Origin: Gamarada debralockiae
Taxonomy: Eukaryota; Ascomycota; Leotiomycetes; Helotiales; Hyphodiscaceae
Reading direction: 5' to 3'
Length of the DNA: 17,678 bases
NCBI GenBank assembly: GCA_002803225.1
Contig: NXFV01000504.1
Location: 1-17,678 of the forward strand
Shown: positions 9,159 to 17,678 of the stretch, piece by piece
Numbering within the stretch: the stretch's first letter is position 1
How the letters are laid out: each line of letters begins with the position of its first letter
The notes under the pieces: model-generated
Database searches by the model: none
Told to the model about the DNA's origin: nothing
What the model saw: only the letters and a program-made list of their open reading frames with translations
Translations under genes and position numbers: made by a program

Positions 9159-9286
9159 GCTTATTCCACTCCCACCTCTCACTTGTCAGAACCAAAGCAT
9201 GCGTTGCTTGTGGAGATCCTTCGCTCAGTGAAGAATGGGATCAATCCTACCCTCTCTGAAGCTTCAATTACCGATGTAGATACCAG
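9159..9286 (+). other. Unidentified protein-like open stretch, possible exon relic
   Basis: After a stop at 9156-9158 the frame stays open and reads SEPKHALLVEILRSVKNG followed by INPTLSEASITDVDT. Composition and pattern look like a folded protein segment, not random translation. It ends at 'accag/gtacga', a good splice-donor match at 9286/9287, ten bases before the MITE. No start codon or complete gene can be built around it, and I do not recognise the family. Joining it to the monooxygenase fragment downstream through the nearby 'cggcag' acceptor puts that fragment out of frame, so the two are probably separate. Confidence 0.35.
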
Positions 9287-9296
9287 GTACGAAAAA

Positions 9297-9506
9297 GTAG
9301 TTTTCATAAATGATGAATAAGCGAATGCTACCATATCTACTCCATTATACCCCACCAATTTTAGATTCGATGCTAAAAAAGATAGAAGAGGTTGATAGAC
9401 GTAAGGGAGGGTCTATGAGGTAGAAATTTTAGTTAATAGGGACTTTGGTTAGGAAAAATGTGGTAGAAAGGGTAGTATTCGCTTATTCATCATTTATGAA
9501 CACTAC
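9297..9506. mobile_element. MITE-like non-autonomous DNA transposon, 210 bp with 36-bp TIRs
   Basis: The ends are inverted copies: left 9297-9332 and right 9471-9506 match at 34 of 36 positions, with 24 perfect bases (9303-9326 against 9477-9500; core 'cataaatgatgaataagc'). Weaker similarity continues about 15 bases inward ('ctac..ca'). The interior is AT-rich with no coding capacity. A second inverted pair ('tggtagaa' near 9461 and 'ttctacca' at 9508-9515) brackets the right end. I could not fix a target-site duplication, so exact ends and superfamily are open. Length, TIR size and lack of coding fit a miniature inverted-repeat element moved by a transposase encoded elsewhere. Confidence 0.75.
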
Positions 9507-9515
9507 CTTCTACCA

Positions 9516-9955
9516 AATGCTTCGGCAGGAGAAAAGCCTCCTATCAAGTCAGTCGCCATTATTGGCGCAGGGCCGGCCGGAGCTATTACAGTTGATGCTT
9601 TGGCTCAAGAGCAGGAGTTTGGCACTATCCGCATGTTTGAGAGAAGAGAGAAGGCTGGAGGATGCTGGTCAGTTCCCTTAATCCAAAGATCCAAAGATCC
9701 AAAGATCCAAAATCTAAATCCAATCCCTCAACCTATTCGAAAGATCCAAATCTAATCCCTCACAGGATCAGTGATCCCCAAAGACCATGTCCAACAACTC
9801 CCCAATTTCGAAAAGATACAATGCGTACACCAGACGGAACTCCGCCAATTCCGTCTGAGTTACCTACTATGATCCCGAAGAATACTCAATACCGATTATC
9901 AGAGACATCTATTTATCCCACGCTCGAGACGAATATCGATGCCTTCGCCCGATAG
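9516..9955 (+). pseudogene. Truncated flavin-containing monooxygenase (FMO) gene, N-terminal part only
   Basis: FMO-type enzymes use FAD and NADPH to oxygenate N, S or C centres of small molecules. Here exon 1 (to 9667) reads KSVAIIGAGPAGAITVDALA, then MFERREKAGGCW: the FAD-binding GxGxxG/A Rossmann turn and the acidic end of the second strand. A 98-nt intron (9668-9765; donor gtcagt, acceptor cacag) joins in frame to exon 2, which reads ISDP...PIPSELPTMIPKNTQYRLSE, TSIYPTLETNIDAFA and then a stop at 9953-9955. Fungal members of this family continue for several hundred residues, with the NADPH site and the rest of the FAD domain, none of which follows. No good in-frame start is visible: the frame runs back into the MITE right end. 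Only about 100 of some 450-500 residues remain. The remaining part has no internal stop, so the break is probably recent or the remnant short. Confidence 0.8.
9681..9712 (+). repeat. Octamer tandem repeat (atccaaag)4 in the FMO intron
   Basis: Four head-to-tail copies of 'atccaaag', the last with one changed base, sit in the intron of the monooxygenase remnant. A further partial copy ('agatccaaatct') occurs at about 9742. This is likely replication slippage. Confidence 0.9.
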
Positions 9956-10137
9956 ATCCATATCACCGTAGGAATCGTCCAGATGAGCATATATACGAGC
10001 TGCTACAGCATCATTTGATAGGAAATCTACTTCAAATTAGCACTTACATCCGCATATTCACTCAAGTCATACATGCTCTTTCAGGAACGGAGACGCTCGT
10101 CGACGCCCTGTGCGTGTCGGTTGAGTCTGCCCTGCTC

Positions 10138-11067
10138 GCTAACAATCATCTTCTGGGAGAGACGATATATTTAACTGCCTATGGTTGGCGGCTTTGGTCC
10201 ATGGAGAGTCTGATTGGAGGCTTCCAAATGCATCGTCTTCTTCGAATAACACGAAGCTGTTGTGAGCTCGATGGATGATGAAGTATAGACGGATGTAAAG
10301 CCCGAGTATGGAGAGGGTGACCAGCCATCTCGGAGGAAATTCACGAGTATTCTGGTGCGGTCGCTTTCAAAACAACACCCTTTTTGCATTAGTTTGAGTT
10401 GTAGGGGTGAAAACAGGAGTTGTACTTAAAAGCACCAATGTCGCCATATCCCACGAATGCCAACCCTAACCCTACCCAGAGCAGGGAGAGAAATTATGGC
10501 AAGTTCCAAAAAAGATTCAGTGATCTTGTGTCCAATCTGATTGAGCCTTGTGGTTATTCAGAATGAAGTATGTACATACAGCAATTGTGAGCACCCAGTA
10601 ATCAGCTATCGAGGGTTCAGCCCGTGCCATAAGCGTGAAAGATTGACGTACTTTGAACAACAAACTTTTGAATCATGAACCTATTAAAACTGCAAAACAT
10701 TTTCTCCGATGCACTACCGATGTTTGGACCGCCAAGATTTACAGATACAGATGAACTGAAGCCGACGGCCATCTAGAAGTCGCTAATGGCAAACCCCTCC
10801 CCCAAAAAAAAGGTATGTGAGATTAGCATTGCTCCATGAAGAAAAAGTTAGACCTGATTGATTCGGCTACTAACAAAACAAACTGGTGTCTAAAAGTCCT
10901 CAAAGATTGAACAGCTAGTTGAGTCAGAAATGGCACCCCATGATTGGCAACGGACTGACCAAAAAGCTCAGAATAATCCATCCTGTACCCAGCGCAGAGA
11001 AGATCGACACCACCAAAATAACTAAATTCAGTGTATTGATCTCAGTAGCGGACGATGGCACGGACAT
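10138..11067 (-). pseudogene. Pseudogene of a fungal seven-transmembrane G-protein-coupled receptor (cAMP-receptor-like / Git3-Gpr1 type)
   Basis: Reading the - strand from an ATG at 11067, segments of a fungal GPCR appear in the correct order in shifting frames: INTLNLVILVVSIFSALGTG and WIILSFL (TM1), SLRTFRHQFVLLV, FAISDF (TM2), MFCSFNRFMIQKFVVQ (TM3), ADYWVLTIAVCTYFILNNHK (TM4), FLSLLWVGLGLAFVGYGDIG (TM5), SDRTRILVNFL, then WLVTLSILGLYIRLYFIIHR (TM6) and AHNSFVLFEEDDAFG. Intron relics are visible, for example donor gtacgt to acceptor 'cgatag' between FVVQ and DYWVL (about 10650-10605). Damage: TGG to TAG after ISDF, TGG to TGA after WTQDH, frameshifts including one in the 'cctccgagatggctgg' region, and no clear TM7. 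Such receptors sense nutrients or pheromone-like cues and signal through G-alpha and cAMP. Subfamily placement is from motif style only. Confidence 0.8.
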
Positions 11068-11157
11068 GACGCCTTGAGAACCATTACTACAGTCTAACAG
11101 CTGCACGTGGGGTTGAAAGACAGCGGTTCCTAGCAGAGAACAAGCGCGTTCTGACAA

Positions 11158-14100
11158 TGCACTATCCTGTTATATGCAATAAGAGCCCATTTTGGGGTAT
11201 ATCCCTATCTCTCTGTCGTGATAAAATTGTAGTCTGACAGAGTTTAGGAAACTGGTATCTCAGAAAGAATTCTGCACACCCCAGCTTACTTGATAAAAGG
11301 AAATAAAATCATACTATCTCAGGCGCTGAGAGGGGCTTATCTATGTTGTAGAAAAAGGAAAGCCTATTCATTGGACGGGGCGGCCGCCAATTGGGGAAGC
11401 TGATAGAAGTCTAGATATTCCCTTCTTAAGTTTGAATAATTGTACAGTTCTTCGACTGGATCGTGACTGGGCAGATTAAGCCTATTGTGTACCATCAGGC
11501 TTCGACACAATGCATTGGCTTCGACTTCGACGCAGATCTAGCTGAAGAAAAGTCTACGCGGAATCGCCAGACCGGACTGAATCATTGTCGGTGTCCCGAG
11601 GCAAGCGCAGAAAGAAATACGATATTTGGGTTATTTTTGAACTGTTATCTCATTTCGAATGAAATGTTACAAGTCCTTGGAGGTCCGCTCAAGAGTAACC
11701 CTGAGAACAGGGGAATTCTATGCAAGCGTACAACTCTGCGGAAGGACAGATACCGTTTTCTTATAAGAAGTTGAGGCTTAGGGTCAATATTAGCCTTACA
11801 CAACGTGAGGAGCTTCTGATTATTCACCTGTAGATTGGGAGAAGAAACAAATACGAAGGACAAAAAGTAAGAGCTGGAAAAGTCCAACCAGGCTAACTGG
11901 TGTAGCTAGGGAAGCTCACGTGACTAGTACCTCGCTTAATGGAGAGCACGTTCAATGATCATCCCTGAATGTCTTTGTCACTTACGACTACTCCTCTTGA
12001 GCTAGAAACTATCCTTTCAACCGTTGCGAAAGTTTACTTCAAAGTCCAACCATCCTTGTGTATCAGTGACCATGGCGCATTGCTGCCAAACGCCGCAGGC
12101 CCGTCGGCGTCTGCTAGCTGTTACAAGGCTGGGCAGGCGATGCGATTCGAAATCTCCCAACTTTACTGTACTGTATTAAACAACCTTCGGATTTCAGCCA
12201 CCTAGGTTGAGACAATTCTCGGAAGTTTCTAAACGTTGACAACAAACACCTTTCTCGAAGTGCTATAGCTCATAGCCCTAAGTATCAACCAAAAGATTTC
12301 GGCCTGAAATCAAGCCAATAATGGACCTTAAAAGGTCGGTCCGACCAAGTCATACAAACTTTAATATCCTCCGGGGTTCCTCTGTCCTTAAGACCCACTC
12401 AATTGATCCTTCATAGTAGCATTGCACCTATGGTGGCTTTAACTTTGAATGCAGAAAGTAGTGAAAACTCTCCTCCTTTTCACCAATTTCACACCCGCTC
12501 CATTCTTTAGTGTCTATGAAGCTGGCGAGATTTTCAATGGCTAAGTGGCTGACCGAGCAAATGTTGTTGACAAAGCTTATTTTCATCTGCATCCCTACCA
12601 GTCATAGCGTCAAGCCCCGCATTCTTAGGCGTTGTCTGGTAACGGAAAGTTCGCAACTTGGACAAAGCTCAAGCTTCAAAGGATCCGGCAAACGGCGATG
12701 TCAATCCCAGAGACAGTGAGACCGCGAGATGGGTATTACTAAACTTGCACCAGCTGTTGAAGCCTAATGGGTCAACGCAACTGAGTGATTGTTGGTGTCT
12801 CATCATTCATCACTCGTCGCAATTGAAATATAGAATTTGAAGACAACTATGATAAAGCTCAGAAGCTCTTGGGATCCCGCCTCCTCAGTCACTTAAAAGT
12901 GTGGAAGAATCGATGGCCAGAAGCTTCCTGCGTGTTCGCCTGTTCCCGCTGGCAAAACCCAGTTCTCTTTAAGCTTTTTCAGAACTTTGGCTCCTCGAAG
13001 TCAACTCTCGAATTTACTGCGTTCTTCCTCTCATTCGTGGCAACTTTTTAGTAGAAGATCTTCTCTATCTTTGAGCCAATTGAGCTTGAAAGCCTCCAAA
13101 TATACTAGTCCTACAGCAATATCGTGTACATCTTGTTCGTCGTTGCTGGCCTGGCAGTAATTGATAATGACTGATCATTGGATTGTGGGCTACAACGTCT
13201 AACAAAGTTCTTACTACAGCATTGTACTCGTGTCACAAATTCAAACTTTTACATCTTCATGAATGTAGTGATGGAAAACCGAAGGTATCTCAACATCGCT
13301 TAAAGTTTGTCCGTCTCATACTCGTATCTCGCTGTACAGGCGCGCCGTTGGCTGGCTGGCTCCAGTGGCCCACACGGGCAGTGTGGAGCAGCTCTGGATC
13401 AAGCTGCGGCCCAGTGTGACGACGACTTCTTCCGGATATCACTCACGTCAGTGCTTCACCAGAGATGAACAAACCGTTGCAAATCGATTAAGGTTTCCGG
13501 AAATGATGCCAGGGTCCCGAAGAATCTGCATCTCTGATGTATCTTGCGATTGATATATGAATAGCTTCAAACAGCGGCCCACTTCGTCGGTGGTCGGTGA
13601 ACTAAAACGACAGGTGACCCAACCCGGCCTTGACGGATGCATCGTAAAGAGATCCGCGGTCTTTGGTTCCACAAACTGCAACGACCTGCCTATCGCGCAG
13701 AAATAAAGTTTGCGCATAGATCAATTCGTGGTCTTAGTCCGTGGATGGCAGAAGTGGCGCGTCAACCCCAGACTCGCATGGGAGCTCCAAACGTTCAATC
13801 CATGATCGCTGTAACAAATTCCTCTCGTACGACATGATTGTCACATGTTCATCTGGCTAGAAATACAGGAATGAGATGATGCAGCGTGTCTAATGTTTGG
13901 AGAAAGAGAAGCGCCAGTTAAAGAATCAGTCGTCAAACATACTTCAATGATTCTATTTCTGGAGACACCCGGACCTCGTTCAAAATTTCCCTCAAGGTAT
14001 GGATCTATCCGCTATCTGCAGAAACTCACATATGAAATTATGATGCGTCTCTTCAGACCCAGGTACCAGCAGACGCCGTCAAGGTTTGCAGGAGCTCGGT

Positions 14101-15032
14101 AGGCTTGAATGACTGCATTGGTGACAGCGCAACAGAGCCAGTAGTGCGGCACCGTCGTTCACGGCACGTTATTTTCTTCGTTGTATTAATTTTTTGGGTG
14201 ATGCATAGCATGCCTTATCTTTCATGTATCTAAAGACCTATATCACAGGCTGAGGCTTATATCACAGTAGCACTAGATGTTCTGGCGCTCCCGGTCAGAG
14301 TCAAAATCCAAACCACTGTGAACAATGTAGCTGAGGTTGCCAAATGCGGCATCGCGCCGCAAGGGTCTGCCTCTCTTGTCTGACAGAGCTTGTTTTGTTT
14401 TGAACGACTGTGTGATCAGTTGAATGGTTAAAGCCGAATTGGTTTGCCGATGGCGGATTATGGCGGAATCGTGGAAAGTGGATCGTGGGGTATATGATAT
14501 TTTGATATATGCAACCTCTTCATGCCGAAGTCCACCCCAAAGTCAGCCTTGAGACTTCACAGACACGCCCCGGATCATCATAATACCCCAAGCGAACGCT
14601 CCACACTTGCAGGATGCCATGAACAAGACCAACGTAAGCAGCCCAAGATAATGATGATTGGATATATTTGCGCCTTATGAAGGAAATCTGATATCCAATT
14701 CCACATTCCTGATTCCTGGCACATATAGCTTTGCTTTCCAAGCTTTGCCGTACTTTTCCTAATCCAGCACACCCTCCCGTTCCCATGATTCATTCCCTTT
14801 GTCCTGCCCCAGTATTCGCCTTAAAAACCCAGCTCTCCCTCCAAAAGTGAATGTTGAAAGAATGATACAATGAAGAAGCGAATTTCCCAGCCATGACGCC
14901 CGCCGTAATAACCATGCCATGAATCCAAATCGTTCAGATGGACCCGACCTCCTAAACCATCATATATCAGTACGTGTGAAAGATCGTTGTGTATAGTCCA
15001 TCCATATAGATCGTCGGAGGTGGGGCTCTGTG
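11158..15032. other. Gene-poor stretch of about 3.9 kb
   Basis: Only short, overlapping frames occur, none with a recognisable family. Weak items: a palindromic TCACGTGA at 11916-11923; a frame at 12658-12837 with ARWVLLNLHQLLKPNGSTQL, faintly like the 'LLKPGG' strand of methyltransferases; and two similar segments, 'gacaaagctcaagct' near 12657 and 'gataaagctcagaagct' near 12849. A more GC-rich patch lies at about 13335-13425. These could be old gene relics, but I cannot support any of them as genes. Confidence 0.5.
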
Positions 15033-15197
15033 TCAGGAAGAGCATAGTGGGCAGTGACCTGGCACTACGATATACCGTTCGTGGGGTCCTCTAGGACAGC
15101 TGTGTGATCTCTTCCCGTCGACCGAGGTGCCAAAGAAGTGAGCTCCGGGGTCCATACATGAAGTGTAGATGTAGTAGTTCTTCGTATATTCGCACAT
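15033..15197 (-). CDS. Small cysteine-containing fungal protein, 54 aa, unknown function
   Basis: The ATG at 15197 has a good context (gacaagATG) and is preceded by a well-formed 5'UTR intron and a TATA box, which mark it as a real start although the frame is open further upstream. The protein begins MCEYTKNYYIYTSCMDPGAH, contains CPRGPHERYIVVPGHCPLC, and ends in two serines before TGA at 15035-15033. It has five cysteines (2, 14, 34, 49, 52), the last two as CPLC, no signal peptide and no membrane segment, so a cytosolic or nuclear, perhaps metal-binding, role is possible. I recall similar short 'MCE.TKNYY...' hypothetical proteins in related fungi, but no function. The absence of stops or frameshifts contrasts with the decayed loci nearby. 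Coding status is likely; function is unknown. Confidence 0.7.
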   Translation of the reverse strand: MCEYTKNYYIYTSCMDPGAHFFGTSVDGKRSHSCPRGPHERYIVVPGHCPLCSS

Positions 15198-15229
15198 CTT
15201 GTCTGAGTTATGAGTCCGTCTTCGAGAGT

Positions 15230-15286
15230 CTGCGAGAGAAAAGGTTAGTCTTTGAGCTTTATATGGGAGACGGGAGAAGAGCTCAC
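15230..15286 (-). other. 5'UTR intron of the 54-aa protein gene
   Basis: Reading the - strand, 'ctcaag/gtgagc' is followed by branch motif 'gactaacc' and acceptor 'ctctcgcag', giving a 57-nt intron, the size seen in acr3 and mph1. It lies 32 nt before the ATG. 5'UTR introns with CT-rich leaders are common in well expressed fungal genes. Confidence 0.65.
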
Positions 15287-15404
15287 CTTGAGGAGAGGAC
15301 GTTGAAGTCAAAGAGTAGCAAGAGTTCGGCGGATGAGAGAGGATGAGGTTTGGATCGGGTGACGATGTCGAGTGAAGGCGCCCCACACGGTGCCGCATGC
15401 CTTG

Positions 15405-15412
15405 TATATATA
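15405..15412 (-). promoter_or_regulatory. TATA box of the 54-aa protein gene
   Basis: The sequence 'tatatata' lies about 120 nt upstream of the 5'UTR intron donor, in the right orientation, followed by a pyrimidine-rich leader on the - strand ('ctcatcctctctcatcc'). Together they form a typical fungal core promoter. Confidence 0.5.
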
Positions 15413-16998
15413 GCTCGAGACGGGGAGGAAACGAGACGAATATGACTTGCCAAACGAGGCTCCCCTTGCAAAAGTATAATAAAAGCAATTTTGATAGAAG
15501 AAAAGAAGGTAACGTAGGACAGCAACTAGCGCTTCCTGAGAAGGCCGTAACCTAAACTACTTATGTGAGGGATCAAGACCTAGAACGGTGAGCTATGGCC
15601 GCCAAGTGCCTTGTAACAGAAGAGTTCGACGGTGGCAGCTGCAGGTGGACGGTTGTGGTAGGTTGGGCACGGCAAGCATCAAGGCTGGTCAGAAACGGGC
15701 ATGCTGGAGCTGCGAGGGTGATCCACCATCTGGAGCTCGGAATGTGAGTGATACAGATTCTTCATATACCTACCCATGGCCTTACCCTGGGCAAAACTCC
15801 ATGCTAAGGCTGGATGCTGGATGCTGGCTGCCGGAGCTCACAGACACCTTGTCCTAGTGTCTTACCGACAGATGCACCGACCGATGCATCCGACGTATGT
15901 GCATTTCGTGGATGCTAGATTTGCCCAGGGCTGTCTGTGGATTTGGGCCCATTTGGTGGGCTATTGGGGCCGTGGTTGAGCGTGAGAGCACGAGTCTGTG
16001 ACATGGTGGTCGTCGAAAAAAGTAGCGAGAGGTCCAAGCAACTGGCGAGGGTAGAGTGGTGTGGTGAGAATAAAAAAGATCGGTTCGCAACCCTGGGCCG
16101 GGAAACCAAAACGCAATCCACAATCCACGAATAAACGTGGCATCGCTTACGAAAGTATCTTGATCCATTATCGTAAGATCAGCTTTGCATATGAATAATA
16201 AGAAGCATAAGACACAGGTTCCGGGGTGTTTTGATGCTGATAAGGAAGAATTATATCGATTTAGAGTCATAATGCTTACGGAAGTGCAAGGGGTACGATC
16301 CGAGATCTTTCTGTCAGCGGTTGGCCAGTGGCCATTGGGCTTTGAGTTTGAGCCGCTGTTGAAATTAGATTTGGAGTTGGCACGGTACTTCATGGTAGTT
16401 GATTTACAGGGGAATACCCGTTCGGTACACTGTTGAGTATTTGCTGCAGGGAAAGCGTTGAAGCGTCAAAAAAGGCGTTGAAGCGGGAATATCACTGCCC
16501 AGAAACGACGACCGCTTTACAGGCGTGGCGAACGATTTAGGGGAAGGGCATAGGTCCCTGACATAGCGCTTAGTAGTGGTTAGTGAATGCACTGATGCCG
16601 TCCCTCAGTTGGAAGTTCCATCTGAATAATTATTGAATGCAGCTACCCAAAGGCAAAAAGCTAAGCAAGATGTCTACTATTCTGTATTCGAAATTCCGAG
16701 ACCCCGAACTATGTCTCTCCTGTCTCTCACAATTTGAGGGCTTGCGTATGTCAAAATTGGGTCCTCCCTCTGATTGCGAACCCACCACCCAAAGCGGATA
16801 CCCCGCGGGAAACGTCATAGCGATGTCGAAAAGGTATTTCCAATGCAAAGGGAGGCCTGTGCTCAATATCCTTGAAGGGCGAAGGGCCTACCCTGTAACC
16901 TTTATCTATCCGGATCCTTTAGGCTGTTGGGGAAGCCCATCCGCGGTTAGCAAAAACTGATGGGATCGGGAGAGATCGCGGAATGAGTCCCTGTTTAG
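15413..16998. other. Spacer without a supported gene
   Basis: On the - strand at 16003-16001 an ATG in very good context (ccaccATGtc, after a pyrimidine-rich stretch) opens only 29 codons (MSQTRALTLNHGPNS...) before a stop at about 15915. It could be a first exon, but no clear donor follows in frame. A + strand ATG at 15595 opens about 50 codons (MAAKCLVTEEFDGGSCRW) with no recognised family. A small tandem pattern ('gctggat' twice then 'gctggc') is at about 15809-15830. Confidence 0.4.
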
Positions 16999-17628
16999 TT
17001 GAATGTCCCGTCCAAGTGGGATATCAACTTGTTCCTAAAATCACCTCGGGAAGTTTTGCATGATTTTTTCTCCCAGAACGTCAATCCACTACCGGTAGAA
17101 ATTCTAAATCGTGAGTTGTCTCCCTCCAACCGCCTCCTCCGCAGAAAGCTACAAGACATGAGCAGTACCCATGCACTTTGTTGTACAAGGACAATTGCAG
17201 CAAAAGTCCCTATTCGCATCACTCACCTCATAACGGCTCTAAGCTGGAAAACGGCAAATATTAATGATCGTGAGCTGACTGTACCACCATCATCCGAGGA
17301 CGAAATATTATCTTCGGCTTTACCCTTCCTCCGCTGGTGCGGCTCTCAGAAGCCTGAGAGCCACCTCAGCATGAAGTTCATGAACATCTGGCGACGTCGG
17401 TGCGTTTGAAAAATTCCCTCAAGACGGCAGAGACTGCTCTTTTTAAACAAAGCTCGAATGAGGAAAGTCCATTTCTTGCTGTTGCTCAGTCGAAGATCTC
17501 ACCGTTCTGGACAAGGGCCAAACCGTCAAGTTTCAGATGTGGCGGGAGCAAGCGCAGTGGGGTCAAAGCATCTCTTCGTCTGATTTTTATAGGTTTTTTC
17601 TGAGGTCTCACCCCATAAATAAGCCGTT

Positions 17629-17630
<2 letters not shown>
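16999..17630. other. Window-end region with an unidentified open stretch
   Basis: The + strand frame is open from 16999 to 17409 (about 136 codons, including WDINLFLKSPREVLHDFFSQ) but begins with TTG, lacks a nearby ATG in good context and shows no motif I know. It may be a relic exon or chance. Nothing else is supported here. Confidence 0.3.

Positions 17631-17678
<48 letters not shown>
17631..17678 (+). repeat. Terminal homopolymer of 48 T
   Basis: The window ends in 48 uninterrupted T. It is either an assembly/sequencing end artefact or, read from the other strand, the poly(A) tail of a retroposed element whose body lies beyond the edge. The sequence before it shows no other sign of either. 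Confidence 0.95.

Noticed and set aside
10462..10477. Telomere-like 'aaccctaaccctaccc'
   Set aside because: Only about two CCCTAA units, and they fall inside the GPCR relic where they encode VGLGLA on the - strand; not a telomere array.
11463..11774. 103-codon + strand frame
   Set aside because: No recognisable motif, no convincing promoter or splice pattern, and a gene-poor context; probably chance.
12658..12840. Possible methyltransferase relic (LLNLHQLLKPNGSTQL)
   Set aside because: The likeness to the LLKPGG strand is short, and no SAM-binding motif could be found upstream in any frame.
14520..14793. Overlapping - strand frames of 71 and 88 codons
   Set aside because: They use different frames over the same bases and show no family features; neither is preferred.
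15854..16393. 179-codon - strand frame
   Set aside because: Mixed composition and no domain; a better-context ATG in another frame overlaps it. Length alone is not enough.
1..17678. tRNA genes and CRISPR arrays
   Set aside because: I looked for TPsiC-like GGTTCRANTCC boxes and for spaced direct repeats on both strands and saw none that fit.

Overview
The window looks like a piece of a filamentous ascomycete chromosome, most likely Leotiomycetes (Helotiales). The ITS1 opens with the 'cagagttcatgccc' block typical of that group, the protein-coding genes match filamentous-ascomycete families, and their introns are 54-64 nt with GT...AG ends and recognisable CTRAY-type branch points. The order-level placement rests on remembered ITS style, not on a search.

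Layout. Bases 1-1036 are a broken, mutated rDNA fragment on the + strand: 18S 3' end, a 428-nt group I intron at site S1506, ITS1, 5.8S, a collapsed ITS2 and a short piece of 28S. It is followed head-on by a decayed sdh2 copy (succinate dehydrogenase iron-sulfur subunit; - strand, 1246-2208) with frameshifts and several nonsense codons. Next come two intact - strand genes: acr3, an arsenite efflux permease with four exons (2797-4147), and mph1, the FANCM-type DNA helicase with two exons (5173-8722). Upstream of mph1 lie an open stretch of unknown origin, a 210-bp MITE-like element with 36-bp terminal inverted repeats (9297-9506), a truncated flavin-containing monooxygenase gene (+ strand, 9516-9955) and a decayed fungal G-protein-coupled receptor gene (- strand, 10138-11067). 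About 4 kb with no recognisable gene follows. A small intact cysteine-rich protein gene (54 aa, - strand, 15033-15197) with a TATA box and a 5'UTR intron comes next. The last 2.2 kb holds nothing I recognise and ends in 48 consecutive T at the window edge.

How the parts relate. The three intact genes do not form a pathway: metalloid detoxification, recombination-fork repair, and a protein of unknown role. The strongest theme is decay. At least four broken loci (rDNA, sdh2, FMO, GPCR) surround the intact genes. In sdh2 and the GPCR many nonsense codons are TGG to TAG/TGA or CAA to TAA, i.e. C:G to T:A changes, as expected from repeat-induced point mutation or a similar process acting on duplicated DNA. 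I see no CRISPR, tRNA gene, telomere array or autonomous transposon. I did not find a convincing new multi-gene system; the most original items are the MITE, the intron-bearing rDNA relic and the small conserved-looking cysteine protein.
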